Assembly: GCA_903837355.1 (NCBI GenBank) | Contig: CAILUI010000169.1 | Location: 1-35,828, forward strand | DNA length: 35,828 nucleotides | From: an uncultured Victivallales bacterium | Lineage (GTDB): Bacteria; Verrucomicrobiota; Lentisphaeria; Oligosphaerales; JAFGRS01 | Direction: 5' to 3' | In this document: positions 7,735 through 15,220 of the stretch, piece after piece | Layout of the letters: each line of letters begins with the position of its first letter | How positions within the stretch are numbered: the stretch's first letter is position 1 | Program-made: the position numbers and the translations under genes | The notes under the pieces: generated by a model | Seen by the model: only the letters and a program-made list of their open reading frames with translations | What the model was told of the DNA's origin: nothing | The model's database searches: none

Positions 7735-8730
7735 TCACATTCTCACGATCTCGTAGCCGGCGCTGGCCACCACTTGCGGAATCTCCCGAACGACGACACG
7801 ATCGCGCTCCTGTTCGCTTGGCCCCAGTTGGTCCCACGGTACCAGGCAGGGGTGCGAGCGCCGGTTGTCATCGCGGTTCGGCCCGTACTGCCAACCATCC
7901 CTGAGCTTGGCCGACACCCAGCGCTCGTGTTCCATCTTCGCCATTTCCTCTACCTCGCCCGGTGCAAGGAAGAAAACGGCAGGATCTCGCCCAGACGGGA
8001 CTGCACGGAGAGTCAGTCCCATGGCTCGCAGCATCATCACGATCCAGCTCGCCCGGTCGCGCGTCGCGTCCTTCATGGCCGCCTGCAGTTCCGTCCAGCC
8101 GACCTGAGCCGGGTCACGAAGGGTGAAGCTGTTGTCCCTCTTGAGTCTCCTGCGATTGGCGTCATGAATGGCCCGCGCGATGCGGTCGAGGTCCTTGTCC
8201 GGTATGCACGCGAAGGCCGTCAGTTCGCGGAGTCGCGTGAGGTGCTGCCGTTGCTCCTCGATCAGGGCCTTGGGCATCCGCTTGAGCGGCATCGTCTCCT
8301 CGCCACTCCTGCTGATCTGGGTCTCTGTCTGAAGCTCAATCTCCACCGTCTTCTCCACGCCCTGCCCCTCAAGCGAGACGGGCTCGGAATCCTTGCCGAT
8401 CACCTGATGGGTAGCCCCCTGTTGCACCGGCACGCCGACGGCGGCTTCGGCAAGGTTGTCTGCAGCCGCATTCACGAAGAGCGGCTGCTCAACGAAATAC
8501 GCTTGGAGCGCATCCAGCGCGACCTGGAGCGCCTCTTCGCGGGAGAACGGGACCGTCTTCCGGTAAAGGCGCGCCTTCTTCCTACGGTCCGTCGCAGGTT
8601 CTGTTTCGGTCACGTCTTTGCCCGCATCGATGGCCGCCTGAACCTGAGCTGCCAGCGACTCGTCCTTGGCCTTGAGTTTGGCTATCAGGAGGTTGAGAGC
8701 TTGCTCTGCGGTGTATTCGGGGGCATTCAT
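7735..8730 (-). CDS. RyR-domain protein of the defence operon
   Basis: A 331-residue protein. The C-terminal 75 residues match the RyR domain (PF02026) pattern: MEHERWVSAKLRDGWQYG, R-D, HPCLVPWDQL, DRVVVREIP and GYEIVRM. In animals the domain forms part of ryanodine receptors; in bacteria it occurs in nucleotide-centred conflict systems, where ligand sensing has been proposed. The N-terminal region (about 1-130) contains an ALDALQAYFVEQPLF helix block and a KTVEIELQTETQIS strand that I do not recognise. The start ATG at 8728-8730 overlaps the hsdS stop as ATGA and has AGGAGGG 7 nt upstream. Tight coupling to hsdS suggests a subunit or regulator of the R-M complex, or a separate effector sharing its operon. 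Confidence 0.82.
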   Translation of the reverse strand: MNAPEYTAEQALNLLIAKLKAKDESLAAQVQAAIDAGKDVTETEPATDRRKKARLYRKTVPFSREEALQVALDALQAYFVEQPLFVNAAADNLAEAAVGVPVQQGATHQVIGKDSEPVSLEGQGVEKTVEIELQTETQISRSGEETMPLKRMPKALIEEQRQHLTRLRELTAFACIPDKDLDRIARAIHDANRRRLKRDNSFTLRDPAQVGWTELQAAMKDATRDRASWIVMMLRAMGLTLRAVPSGRDPAVFFLAPGEVEEMAKMEHERWVSAKLRDGWQYGPNRDDNRRSHPCLVPWDQLGPSEQERDRVVVREIPQVVASAGYEIVRM

Positions 8731-10076
8731 GCAACGGCCCTCCTCACGTCAACCTTCCCCGTCACCGCCGCCGTGATCAGCGCGGTGCGGTATTCCTGCA
8801 GGCGTTCGATGGCGGTCTCGACCTTCGCCGCCAACGCGTCCAGCTTCGCGGTCTCGCGGTCGAGGAAGGCGATGACCTCGCGTTGTTCAGGTATAGGAGG
8901 CAGCGGGCAAACAAGCGAACGAACGTCGGCCATCCCGATGGTCGAAATGGTCGCGCCGAGGGACAGCCCCTCCAAGTGCTGCCTCATCGCTTTCAGGGAT
9001 AGGAGCAGGTACTCCGGGATGATGCGCGGCCCGCACAGGTAGGCCACGAAGTGCTGCGAGACCGCCATAGGCTTGGTGGTGATTGCGCACAGACCAACGG
9101 TCGCGTCGCGGGAGAACACTACGGCCTGCGGTGGCAGCAAGCGCGCGGACGAGTTGGCGATTCCCAACTCGCTGATCTGGTAGAACGTGTCTGAGATGTA
9201 GTCGTGCTCTCTCAGGAAGCCGGAGTCATTCAGCGAGACCCAGGGGATCGTGCAGTTGGCCCAGTACTCCTCGACCGACCGCGCTGGTGTATGGCCGCTT
9301 TCCACCTTCGCCACGTACTTGATCTTCTCCACATCCCAATGCTCGGGCACGTCGCCGATCCAGGCGGTACCGGAGGGTCTGAGTCTGGGGTGCGGGTCGA
9401 GGCCGGCGGCGCGGGCGGCGGCGGGCGGCAGGCCACGGGTGACGGTGCGGGAGATGAGCGCGGTGCGCTTCTCCTGCAACCGCTCGATCAGCGTCCTCTT
9501 CTTTGCCACCAGCGTGTCGATCTTCGCCGTCGCCCGGTCGAGGAAGTCGGCGATGGCGCGCTGTTCGTCTACCGTTGGCAGTGGGATTGGCAGCGCCCCA
9601 ATTTCAGACGCGTTCACGGCGGGGTAGCTGACTCCAACGGAACGAGCCACGATCGCTTCGACGAAGCCTGCTTCGCGCAGGGCGTACGACATGAAGGTGG
9701 GGGACAATCGCCGCGGCCGGACAACCGCAAAACCCGTCGAGACGATGGTGCCTGTAGCAGGACCGCGGACAGGCGCGATGGCTCGCAGGTAGGTCCTTAC
9801 TGTCGAGACAATGGTGTCTCCGTCGCGGACGACCCGCCGCGCTCGGCTCGGCGCTACTTCGAACACCATGTCCTCAACTGTGCCGATGCCGCGGATTGCA
9901 TCCACGCAGCTTATGTCCACGTAGGACATCTCAAAGGCAGGATCTGTCGTCTCCGGCAACGCCTCGTCGTTGATCGAGGCGGAGTACTTGAGCCGCTTCG
10001 CCTCCCAATGCTCCGGTACGTCGCCGAGCCAGGCAACGCCGGAGGGCTTGTAGCGCGGGTAGGCGGGTAGCTTCAT
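8727..10076 (-). CDS. hsdS: type I restriction-modification specificity subunit (HsdS)
   Basis: A 449-residue target-recognition subunit that gives the HsdM/HsdR complex its bipartite DNA site. It shows the usual two-fold layout: TRD1 opens with SGVAWLGDVPEHWE (about residue 12), TRD2 with SGTAWIGDVPEHWD (about 235). Each ends in a conserved coiled-coil spacer: FLDRATAKIDTLVAKK.. near 185-225, and FLDRETAKLDALAAKV.. near the C-terminus. The ATG at 10074-10076 overlaps the abi stop as ATGA, with AAAGGCGG 6 nt upstream. The frame remains open upstream but that part is abi in another frame. The repeated VPEHW and FLDR blocks offer homology for TRD shuffling. Confidence 0.95.
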   Translation of the reverse strand: MKLPAYPRYKPSGVAWLGDVPEHWEAKRLKYSASINDEALPETTDPAFEMSYVDISCVDAIRGIGTVEDMVFEVAPSRARRVVRDGDTIVSTVRTYLRAIAPVRGPATGTIVSTGFAVVRPRRLSPTFMSYALREAGFVEAIVARSVGVSYPAVNASEIGALPIPLPTVDEQRAIADFLDRATAKIDTLVAKKRTLIERLQEKRTALISRTVTRGLPPAAARAAGLDPHPRLRPSGTAWIGDVPEHWDVEKIKYVAKVESGHTPARSVEEYWANCTIPWVSLNDSGFLREHDYISDTFYQISELGIANSSARLLPPQAVVFSRDATVGLCAITTKPMAVSQHFVAYLCGPRIIPEYLLLSLKAMRQHLEGLSLGATISTIGMADVRSLVCPLPPIPEQREVIAFLDRETAKLDALAAKVETAIERLQEYRTALITAAVTGKVDVRRAVA

Positions 10077-11011
10077 GGCGCACCGCCTTTCGGGCTGGTC
10101 GGGGGCGGCACTGCCGCGCGCAGTGCCCATACCGGCCGGCTCGCCCAGTCGGTCGGGAAGCCCATGTGCGAGGTCACCGGGACCGTCTGCGCATGGAGCA
10201 GCGCCCTGACCCGGTGCGCCCAGTGGTTCTGCGGTTCCACGGTGTCCACGATATGCGCCAGCAGGACCAGGGTGTTGCATAGGCGACGGTCCTCGGTCGG
10301 GTTCAGGCTGGCGATCACGCCCGCCGGTTGGTGATTCGGCAGCTTCACGGTCACCGTGAATCGGCGGTTCCACAGCCGCGCATGGTGGGCACAGAGGTTG
10401 CGCACGTAGGCGGAATGCTCCAGCAGGGACTTGAGCGTGTCCGGGAAGAGCCCATAGGTCCGGGCGATCTCCTTCCGGTCCCTATCACGCAAGATATTCT
10501 CGTAGAATCGCCCGAGCAGGCCGAACGACATCACCTCCGCGGCCGCCCAGATCGGGGGCCGGTTCATGTTGTACTTGGTCCGGTAGTGCTTGACGAACAT
10601 CTCGTCGCTGCGGTTGAGTTCCTCGTCGAGCTTGGCGAGGGAACTGGCGTGCCGGGCCGGGTCGCGGAAGACGGTGGCGTCCTCGTAGGCCTGCGGACCA
10701 TGGGCATGGGCCAGGACATAGGCCCAACGGCTGCGCACGGAGATCTCCAGGCGCTTGACCGCCTCCGTGACCAACAAGCGTAGCTGGCGGTCGAAGCAGT
10801 ACAGACCCCACAACTGGTCGAACGTGGTGCCGGGAAGGAAGTGGTCCGGGGCGCCGCGGACGGTCAGGGTGAAGCGGTAGGCCGACAACCGGTAGTAGTT
10901 GTGGTGGGTGAGGCAGTGTAGGGCGAAGGGCTCGTCCGCGACGACCAAGCCCCTGCCCTTGAGGAGATCCAGTTGCTCAGCATAGGTCGTGGGGGGCTTG
11001 TTCAGCGCCAT
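10073..11011 (-). CDS. Abi_2-family (AbiD/AbiF-like) abortive-infection protein with HEPN motif
   Basis: A 312-residue Abi_2 (PF07751) protein. The N-terminal landmark HHNYYRLSAY (36-45), the central FDRQLRLLVTEAVKRLEI (73-90) and the RNLCAHHARLWN block (204-215) are all present. The last contains R204-x4-H209, the HEPN ribonuclease signature, so it is probably an RNase toxin that halts growth on infection. HEPN membership of Abi_2 is established by comparative genomics; activity here is inferred. The ATG at 11009-11011 follows GGGGG by 6 nt. The gene is wedged between hsdM and hsdS, overlapping hsdS by 4 bp, and is preceded by a 150-nt structured spacer that may encode an antitoxin RNA. Confidence 0.88.
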   Translation of the reverse strand: MALNKPPTTYAEQLDLLKGRGLVVADEPFALHCLTHHNYYRLSAYRFTLTVRGAPDHFLPGTTFDQLWGLYCFDRQLRLLVTEAVKRLEISVRSRWAYVLAHAHGPQAYEDATVFRDPARHASSLAKLDEELNRSDEMFVKHYRTKYNMNRPPIWAAAEVMSFGLLGRFYENILRDRDRKEIARTYGLFPDTLKSLLEHSAYVRNLCAHHARLWNRRFTVTVKLPNHQPAGVIASLNPTEDRRLCNTLVLLAHIVDTVEPQNHWAHRVRALLHAQTVPVTSHMGFPTDWASRPVWALRAAVPPPTSPKGGAP

Positions 11012-11022
11012 GCTACACCCCC

Positions 11023-11078
11023 AAAAACGAGCAACCCGCCGATTTGAGCATGCCCTTTCGGGTAGAGGCTTGGCGGGT
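11023..11078 (-). ncRNA. candidate small structured RNA / leader before the abi gene
   Basis: On the minus strand ACCCGCC (11078-11072) pairs with GGCGGGT (11040-11034). Inside, AGC/GCT and CCC-GAAA-GGG form a nested hairpin with a GAAA loop, and TTTTT (11027-11023) follows 6 nt after the outer stem. It ends just before the abi ribosome-binding site. A weak promoter lies directly upstream. It could be a small RNA that controls or is bound by the HEPN protein, or an attenuator. Only the fold potential is seen; expression is unknown. Confidence 0.42.
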
Positions 11079-11091
11079 ATTGTTGCGGGTA
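11059..11091. repeat. short GCGGGTA repeats in the hsdM-abi spacer
   Basis: GCGGGTA occurs at 11073-11079 and 11085-11091 within two degenerate 12-nt units (GCGGGTATTGTT, GCGGGTAATATG), with a related CGGGTA at 11059-11064. Short tandem repeats in front of a toxin gene recall type III antitoxin RNAs, but there are only two to three copies. Confidence 0.4.
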
Positions 11092-11118
11092 ATATGGACC
11101 CCAGGCCGGGGTAAGCAA
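11089..11118 (-). promoter_or_regulatory. weak candidate promoter in the hsdM-abi spacer
   Basis: On the minus strand TTGCTT (11118-11113), an 18-bp spacer and TATTAC (11094-11089) give 3/6 and 4/6 matches to the sigma70 boxes. Initiation would fall at the left edge of the small-RNA candidate. The spacer between the boxes is itself part of a hairpin. Confidence 0.28.
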
Positions 11119-11146
11119 ACCCGGTGAGCGGTTTTCGCAGGGGTCC
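11096..11146 (-). other. strong imperfect hairpin downstream of hsdM
   Basis: GGACCCC (11096-11102) and GGGGTCC (11140-11146) form a perfect 7-bp outer stem enclosing CCGGG (11106-11110) and CCCGG (11120-11124). It lies 17 bp after the hsdM stop. It lacks a following T-run, so it is more likely an mRNA stability, processing or attenuation element than a terminator. Confidence 0.5.
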
Positions 11147-11162
11147 CTCTGCCCGGTGGAGG

Positions 11163-13286
11163 TCACGCCGTTACCTCCCTGAGCAGCGTCACGATCTCGC
11201 CCTCGAGCGTCTTGATGTCTGCCTCGATCGCGCCCAGGTCCCGCGGCGGCTCGTAGCAGTAGAAATGGCGGTTGAGCGGGATCTCGTAGCCGACCTTGGT
11301 CTTGCTCTCGTCGATCCAGGCATCGGGCACGTGCGGCAGCACCTCGCGCCTGAAGTACTCCGCGATGCCCTCCTTGAGCGGTACGCTCTCGGTATCGCGC
11401 AGGTCGGCGTCGGGCTCGGGGCTGCCGTCCCGGTCGCGGCAGATCTCCGCCGTTTCATCGCGCTCGCCCAGGGCGCCCAGCACCGCCTTGGTCTCCGGGG
11501 CGCTCAGCCGCCCGCCGGCGGCGCGGTCGACCTCACGCAGGGCGGCGAGGAACGCTTTGCGGTCCCTGAAGATAGTCTCGCCGTGCGACCTGGCGAAACG
11601 GGCCAGGAGGTCGCGGATCTCCTGCTGCCGCTGCCGCCCTGCCGCGATTTCCTCGGCGCGCGCCTTCTCGTTCTTCTTGTTGCTGGTGGCAAGCTGCTGG
11701 AAGCCGGCCTCGTGCTCCAGGCGGGGGATGCGTTCAGCGCTGGCCTGGAAGCTGAGGCGCAGCGGCCGCTCGACCGTGATCTTGTGGAAGCCGAAGTCGG
11801 CGTTGTCGAAGACCTTGCTGACGACCCGCTCCCGCCCGACGGGCTGCTTGGTCACCGGATCCTCCTCGATGAACACTCGCGTCTCGCCGTCGCGGAAGCT
11901 GCCGAAGATGCAGGTGATCTCAGCAATCTGGTCTGGTTCGCCCGGCCGATCCGCCGGGTCGCCGATCTTGTTGCGCTTGTTGCCGAGGCTCTTCTTCATC
12001 TTCACGAAGGACCGGCGGGCGTCGATCAGTTGCACCTTGCCCTGGCGCGCCGGTTCCTTGCGGTTGGTCAGCACCCAGATGTAGGTCGAGATGCCGGTGT
12101 TGTAGAAGAGCTGGTCGGGCAAGGCGACCACCGCCTCCAGCCAGTCGTTCTCGATGATCCACTGGCGGATGTTGCTCTCGCCGCTGCCGGCGTCGCCGGT
12201 GAACAGGGGCGAGCCGTTGAAGACGATGCCGATGCGGCTGCCACCGTCCTGGACCGCGCGCCTCTTCGCAAGCATGTGCTGCAGGAAAAGCAGCGAGCCG
12301 TCGTTGATGCGGGGTAGCCCGGCGCCAAAACGGCCGCTGTAGCCGAGCGATTCGGCCTCGTTCTGGATGAACCTGGCCTGCTGCTTCCACTCGACCCCGA
12401 AGGGCGGGTTTGCCAGCATGTAGTCGAAGGTGATCTTCCGCCCGTCCGGGTGGCGGTCGAAGCCATCCTGGGTGAAGGTGTCGCCGAGGCGGATGTTGTC
12501 GGCATCCTCGCCCTTGATGAGCATATCGGACCTGCAGACCGCCCAGGCCTCGTCGTTCAGATCCTGGCCAAACAGGTGCGGGCTGGCCTCGCGGTTGAGG
12601 TCGCGGATGTACTTCTCCGCCACCGAGAGCATGCCGCCGGTGCCGCAGGCGGGGTCGTAGATCGTCTTCACCACATGGCTCTTGCGTAGGTCCTTCTCGG
12701 GCGAGAGTAGGAGGTTGACCATCAGCTTGATCACCTCCCGGGGGGTGAAATGCTCCCCCGCCTCCTCATTCGCCTGCTCCGCGCCGATACGGATCAGCTC
12801 CTCGAAGACATAGCCCATCTGGACGTTATCCACCCGGGCGGGCGAGAGATCCACCGCCGCAAACGCCTTCACAACCTCGTAGAGCAGGTTCTTCTCCGCC
12901 ATGCGCGCCACCTGCTGGTCGAAGGCGAAACGCTCCATGATCGCCCGGACATTGGGCGAGAATCCGTTGATGTAGGCGTTCAGGTTGGGAGCGAGCTGGT
13001 CGGGGTCGTCGAGGAGTTTCGGCAGATCGAGTCTCGACAGGTTGTAGAACGGCCGGCCGGTGATCTTGGCCAGGAGACTGTGCACGACCGTCTCGGGCTT
13101 GGTCTTGATCGCATCGTGTTCGGCGAGGACCTGCGTCTTGGTCGGGGCCAGCAGGCAGTCGAACCGGCGCAGGACCGTCAGCGGCAGGATGACCTTGCGG
13201 TATTCGTTGCGTTTGTAAGGCCCCCGGAGCAGGTTGCAGATGCTCCAGATGAAGCTGGCGAGCTGGGAATGAGTCTCAGTGGTCAT
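11163..13286 (-). CDS. hsdM: type I restriction-modification methyltransferase (HsdM)
   Basis: A 707-residue N6-adenine DNA methyltransferase that protects host sites and forms the core of the type I complex. The N-terminal HsdM domain (about 5-135, starting SFIWSICNLLRGPYKRNEYR) precedes the catalytic domain. AdoMet motif I is DPACGTGGML (211-220) and catalytic motif IV is NPPF (293-296). 'GEHFTPREVIKLM' just before motif I is typical. The C-terminus from about 530 contains helical, charged segments (KKNEKARAEEIAAGRQRQQE). The protein is longer than E. coli HsdM (about 530) but has the size of the long HsdM class. ATG at 13284-13286. It is the first gene of the operon; the next gene starts 151 bp on, after a structured spacer. 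Confidence 0.95.
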   Translation of the reverse strand: MTTETHSQLASFIWSICNLLRGPYKRNEYRKVILPLTVLRRFDCLLAPTKTQVLAEHDAIKTKPETVVHSLLAKITGRPFYNLSRLDLPKLLDDPDQLAPNLNAYINGFSPNVRAIMERFAFDQQVARMAEKNLLYEVVKAFAAVDLSPARVDNVQMGYVFEELIRIGAEQANEEAGEHFTPREVIKLMVNLLLSPEKDLRKSHVVKTIYDPACGTGGMLSVAEKYIRDLNREASPHLFGQDLNDEAWAVCRSDMLIKGEDADNIRLGDTFTQDGFDRHPDGRKITFDYMLANPPFGVEWKQQARFIQNEAESLGYSGRFGAGLPRINDGSLLFLQHMLAKRRAVQDGGSRIGIVFNGSPLFTGDAGSGESNIRQWIIENDWLEAVVALPDQLFYNTGISTYIWVLTNRKEPARQGKVQLIDARRSFVKMKKSLGNKRNKIGDPADRPGEPDQIAEITCIFGSFRDGETRVFIEEDPVTKQPVGRERVVSKVFDNADFGFHKITVERPLRLSFQASAERIPRLEHEAGFQQLATSNKKNEKARAEEIAAGRQRQQEIRDLLARFARSHGETIFRDRKAFLAALREVDRAAGGRLSAPETKAVLGALGERDETAEICRDRDGSPEPDADLRDTESVPLKEGIAEYFRREVLPHVPDAWIDESKTKVGYEIPLNRHFYCYEPPRDLGAIEADIKTLEGEIVTLLREVTA

Positions 13287-13627
13287 GCACCCCGTCCTAT
13301 CGATTGGGCCTGCCGCTTGCCCTGTATGCGTGGCCCGTGTCAGGAAAGCGCCCCGCCGCCAGTCTCATGTATTCCCCGGCGGCCCCTTCGGACTCCGCCA
13401 CGCTGAATGTGCCCTCTCCACCGCCGCCGTCAACCCTTGATCTGGTCGACTCGGCGCCCGCGGCGCCGCCGGGCGCCGGGCTGCGGCTGCTGGAGGATCG
13501 CATATGCGGCGCAGGCCGGAGAGCCTGGCGGCATGGACGTAGAGGAGGCATTGGCGCGGGTCCGTCGGGGGGGGCAGGGCTCCGAGAAGCCGTATCTGGA
13601 CCGATTGTCGCATCAGCGACGCGACAT
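13287..13627. other. intergenic region upstream of the defence operon
   Basis: About 340 bp between the hsdM start and the integrase 2 stop. No frame here shows recognisable protein features. The region should hold the defence-operon promoter on the minus strand, but I could not find a convincing -35/-10 pair. TGTCGC (13606-13611) and GCGACA (13621-13626) form a short inverted repeat next to the integrase stop, without a T-run. Confidence 0.4.
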
Positions 13628-15037
13628 TCAGCGGAGGTCAGCGATGAGTGCCAGGATCCGGCGCACCTCGGCGATCGGCAGGGAGTCTGCAGACCGGTGG
13701 AGCTTGTCCCGGTCGGCCTGGTCGGGGTCGGGAAGCGCGGCCGGGGATGGGACCTGGGCGGTGGGCATGGCCGCGGGGAGGGCGGCTACGGCCTTCTGCA
13801 GGGCATCGCGGCCGATGTGGGTGTAGCGCTGGGTCATGGCCACGGTGCGGTGCCCGACGATCTCCTGGACCACGGCCTGGGGCACGCCAGCCTCCTGGAG
13901 GAGGGTGACGGTGGTGTGCCGCAGCGAATGGAATCCGTACTGCAGGACGGCGCGCTTGCCGGTGTGGACTTCCTTGCCAGTCAGAGGGTCGTGGTACCTG
14001 CCGGTGCCCGGCTTGTGGATCTGGACGCCGCAGCGGAAGAAGAGGTCCTGAATGCGGTCGGTGGCGCGGTCGCGGTTGGCCTGGTAGTGGCCGGCCAACT
14101 CCGGCAGCACGAAGCCGGTGCGCTGCTTCGGAGGGATGGTCTCCAGCATGCCCCGCAGCGCAGGGTGGATCGGGATGTGCAGGGGCTTGCCGGTGCGCCG
14201 GGCGGTCTTGCGCGGGGTCATCAGGATCCACCCCGCCTGCCGCATGAGGTCCACCTGGTCCCAGGTCAGCAGGCAGCAGTCGGCCAGGCGTTGGCCGGTG
14301 TAGATGCCCAGGAAGAGCAGCAGCTTCATCTCGCCGGTGGCGGCATCGCAGACGCGGCAGAGCACGTCCCAGGAGAGCTCCTGGCGGTGGGTCTGGACCT
14401 CGTGCTTGCTGCTGATGTCGTCGAATGGGTTGGTGGCGATCTTCTCCCGCGGGCCGAGGATGCGGAACACCAGTCGCAGCAGGCGGACGTGCTTGTTGAT
14501 AGTGCCGGCGGAGAGCCCCTCGCTCTGCAGGTGTACGGCATAGTCTCCCGCCATGCTCGCCGTGACCTGATGAAGGGCCGGAAGGTCCCGGTGCTGCGCC
14601 TTCATCCAGGCCACGAAGGCATCCCACTGGAAACGGTACTGGCGCAGGGTGGACTCGCCCGAGTCCGGGCGGTTCTGGGCGGCGAGGTAGCGGTCCCAGG
14701 CATCGGCGAGGGCGAGCTTGTCGCGGACCAGCTCCACCGCCTCTGCATGCCGCTCCTCGGCGCCGGTGACGGCGGCGCGCAGGGTCTTCAGCCGCTCCAC
14801 GCTTTCGCCGGTGGTGAAGGGGGCGATCTTGGTCTTGCGGATCAGCTCGGCGGCGTCCTGATCGGTCACCTCCTCGCCCGTGTCCGGGTCGAGCAGCTTC
14901 TCCCGGACGCGCTTGCCCTTGACCGTATACTGGAGCCAGTAGACCCCGTGCTTCTTCGACGCGGCCGGCAGTTCGTTGCCCAGCGCATCGCGCTTGTAGA
15001 GCCTGCCCTTGATCGCTCGCTTCCGCTGGTCCGCCAT
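13628..15037 (-). CDS. int: site-specific tyrosine recombinase (integrase) of element 2
   Basis: A 469-residue tyrosine integrase that would move the 12-kb defence island at the tRNA-Tyr 3' end. N-terminal arm-binding-like region about 1-50 (HGVYWLQYTVKGKRVREKL), core-binding domain about 105-210, catalytic domain about 220-415. Catalytic residues are R250 (TGQRLAD), K277 (TPRKTAR), H370-x2-R373 (HSLRH), H396 (VGHRT) and Y405 (TQRYTHIG). The ATG at 15035-15037 is preferred over a GTG 12 nt upstream because integrase 1 begins with the same MA-x-QR. It shares long identical blocks with integrase 1 (GQRLADC.LLTWDQVDL), so the two elements are related. It starts about 140 bp from the right att copy. 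Confidence 0.94.
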   Translation of the reverse strand: MADQRKRAIKGRLYKRDALGNELPAASKKHGVYWLQYTVKGKRVREKLLDPDTGEEVTDQDAAELIRKTKIAPFTTGESVERLKTLRAAVTGAEERHAEAVELVRDKLALADAWDRYLAAQNRPDSGESTLRQYRFQWDAFVAWMKAQHRDLPALHQVTASMAGDYAVHLQSEGLSAGTINKHVRLLRLVFRILGPREKIATNPFDDISSKHEVQTHRQELSWDVLCRVCDAATGEMKLLLFLGIYTGQRLADCCLLTWDQVDLMRQAGWILMTPRKTARRTGKPLHIPIHPALRGMLETIPPKQRTGFVLPELAGHYQANRDRATDRIQDLFFRCGVQIHKPGTGRYHDPLTGKEVHTGKRAVLQYGFHSLRHTTVTLLQEAGVPQAVVQEIVGHRTVAMTQRYTHIGRDALQKAVAALPAAMPTAQVPSPAALPDPDQADRDKLHRSADSLPIAEVRRILALIADLR

Positions 15038-15116
15038 CTTCTTCACCACCTTCCCCTGTCGCTACCTTTGCCGAACAGTGACAACGTATCACCGTGGGAA
15101 GGGGGTGCAAACTCTT

Positions 15117-15145
15117 AAAAGCCACTAAAAGCCACAAATAGCCAG
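15117..15145. repeat. right-arm repeats of element 2
   Basis: AAAAGCCACT and AAAAGCCACA stand head to tail (15117-15136), followed by AATAGCCAG. The pair is identical to that at 3331-3350 near the other att copy. The 10-bp period places both on one face of the helix. It lies about 30 bp before the tRNA fragment and about 80 bp from the integrase start. Likely arm-type integrase sites and possibly autoregulatory. Confidence 0.62.
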
Positions 15146-15162
15146 TATGTGAAGCTAAACCA

Positions 15163-15220
15163 GCAGTCTGTAACTCTGCTGGCATCGCCTTCCTTGGTTC
15201 AAATCCAAGCCCTACCACCA
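15163..15220 (+). repeat. attachment core: truncated tRNA-Tyr 3' half (copy 2)
   Basis: GCAGT-CTGTAAC-TCTGC (15163-15179) resembles a Tyr anticodon arm, and the 46 bp at 15175-15220 match copy 1 exactly, including GGTTCAAATCC and the encoded CCA. The loop differs from copy 1 by one base (AAC instead of AAA). No 5' half is present. This is the far boundary of element 2 and probably the original chromosomal end of the tRNA gene left over after the first insertion. Confidence 0.86.

Larger units (their letters stand above)
3191..15220. mobile_element. integrative defence island (element 2), about 12.0 kb
   Basis: Bounded by 46-bp perfect direct repeats of the tRNA-Tyr 3' end, with its own integrase adjacent to the right copy and AAAAGCCAC arm-type repeats just inside both ends. 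The cargo is a single minus-strand defence operon: hsdM, Abi_2, hsdS, RyR-domain protein, PD-(D/E)XK-like protein and hsdR. No relaxase, conjugation or replication gene is visible, so it would need its integrase plus outside help to transfer. No excisionase candidate was found inside. Its right end abuts the chromosomal beta-mannosidase locus. Confidence 0.82.

Noticed and set aside
10077..10373. Longer HsdS N-terminus
   Set aside because: This part overlaps the Abi_2 gene in another frame and has no TRD features; the ATGA overlap supports 10076.
13297..13551. Small minus-strand gene upstream of hsdM
   Set aside because: No ribosome-binding site or recognisable motif, and Arg/Pro/Ser-rich composition typical of spurious frames.
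13304..15118. 604-residue plus-strand frame and a 527-residue minus-strand frame over integrase 2
   Set aside because: Both are shadows of the integrase gene in high-GC DNA, with biased Arg/Pro or Gly/Val composition and no domains.
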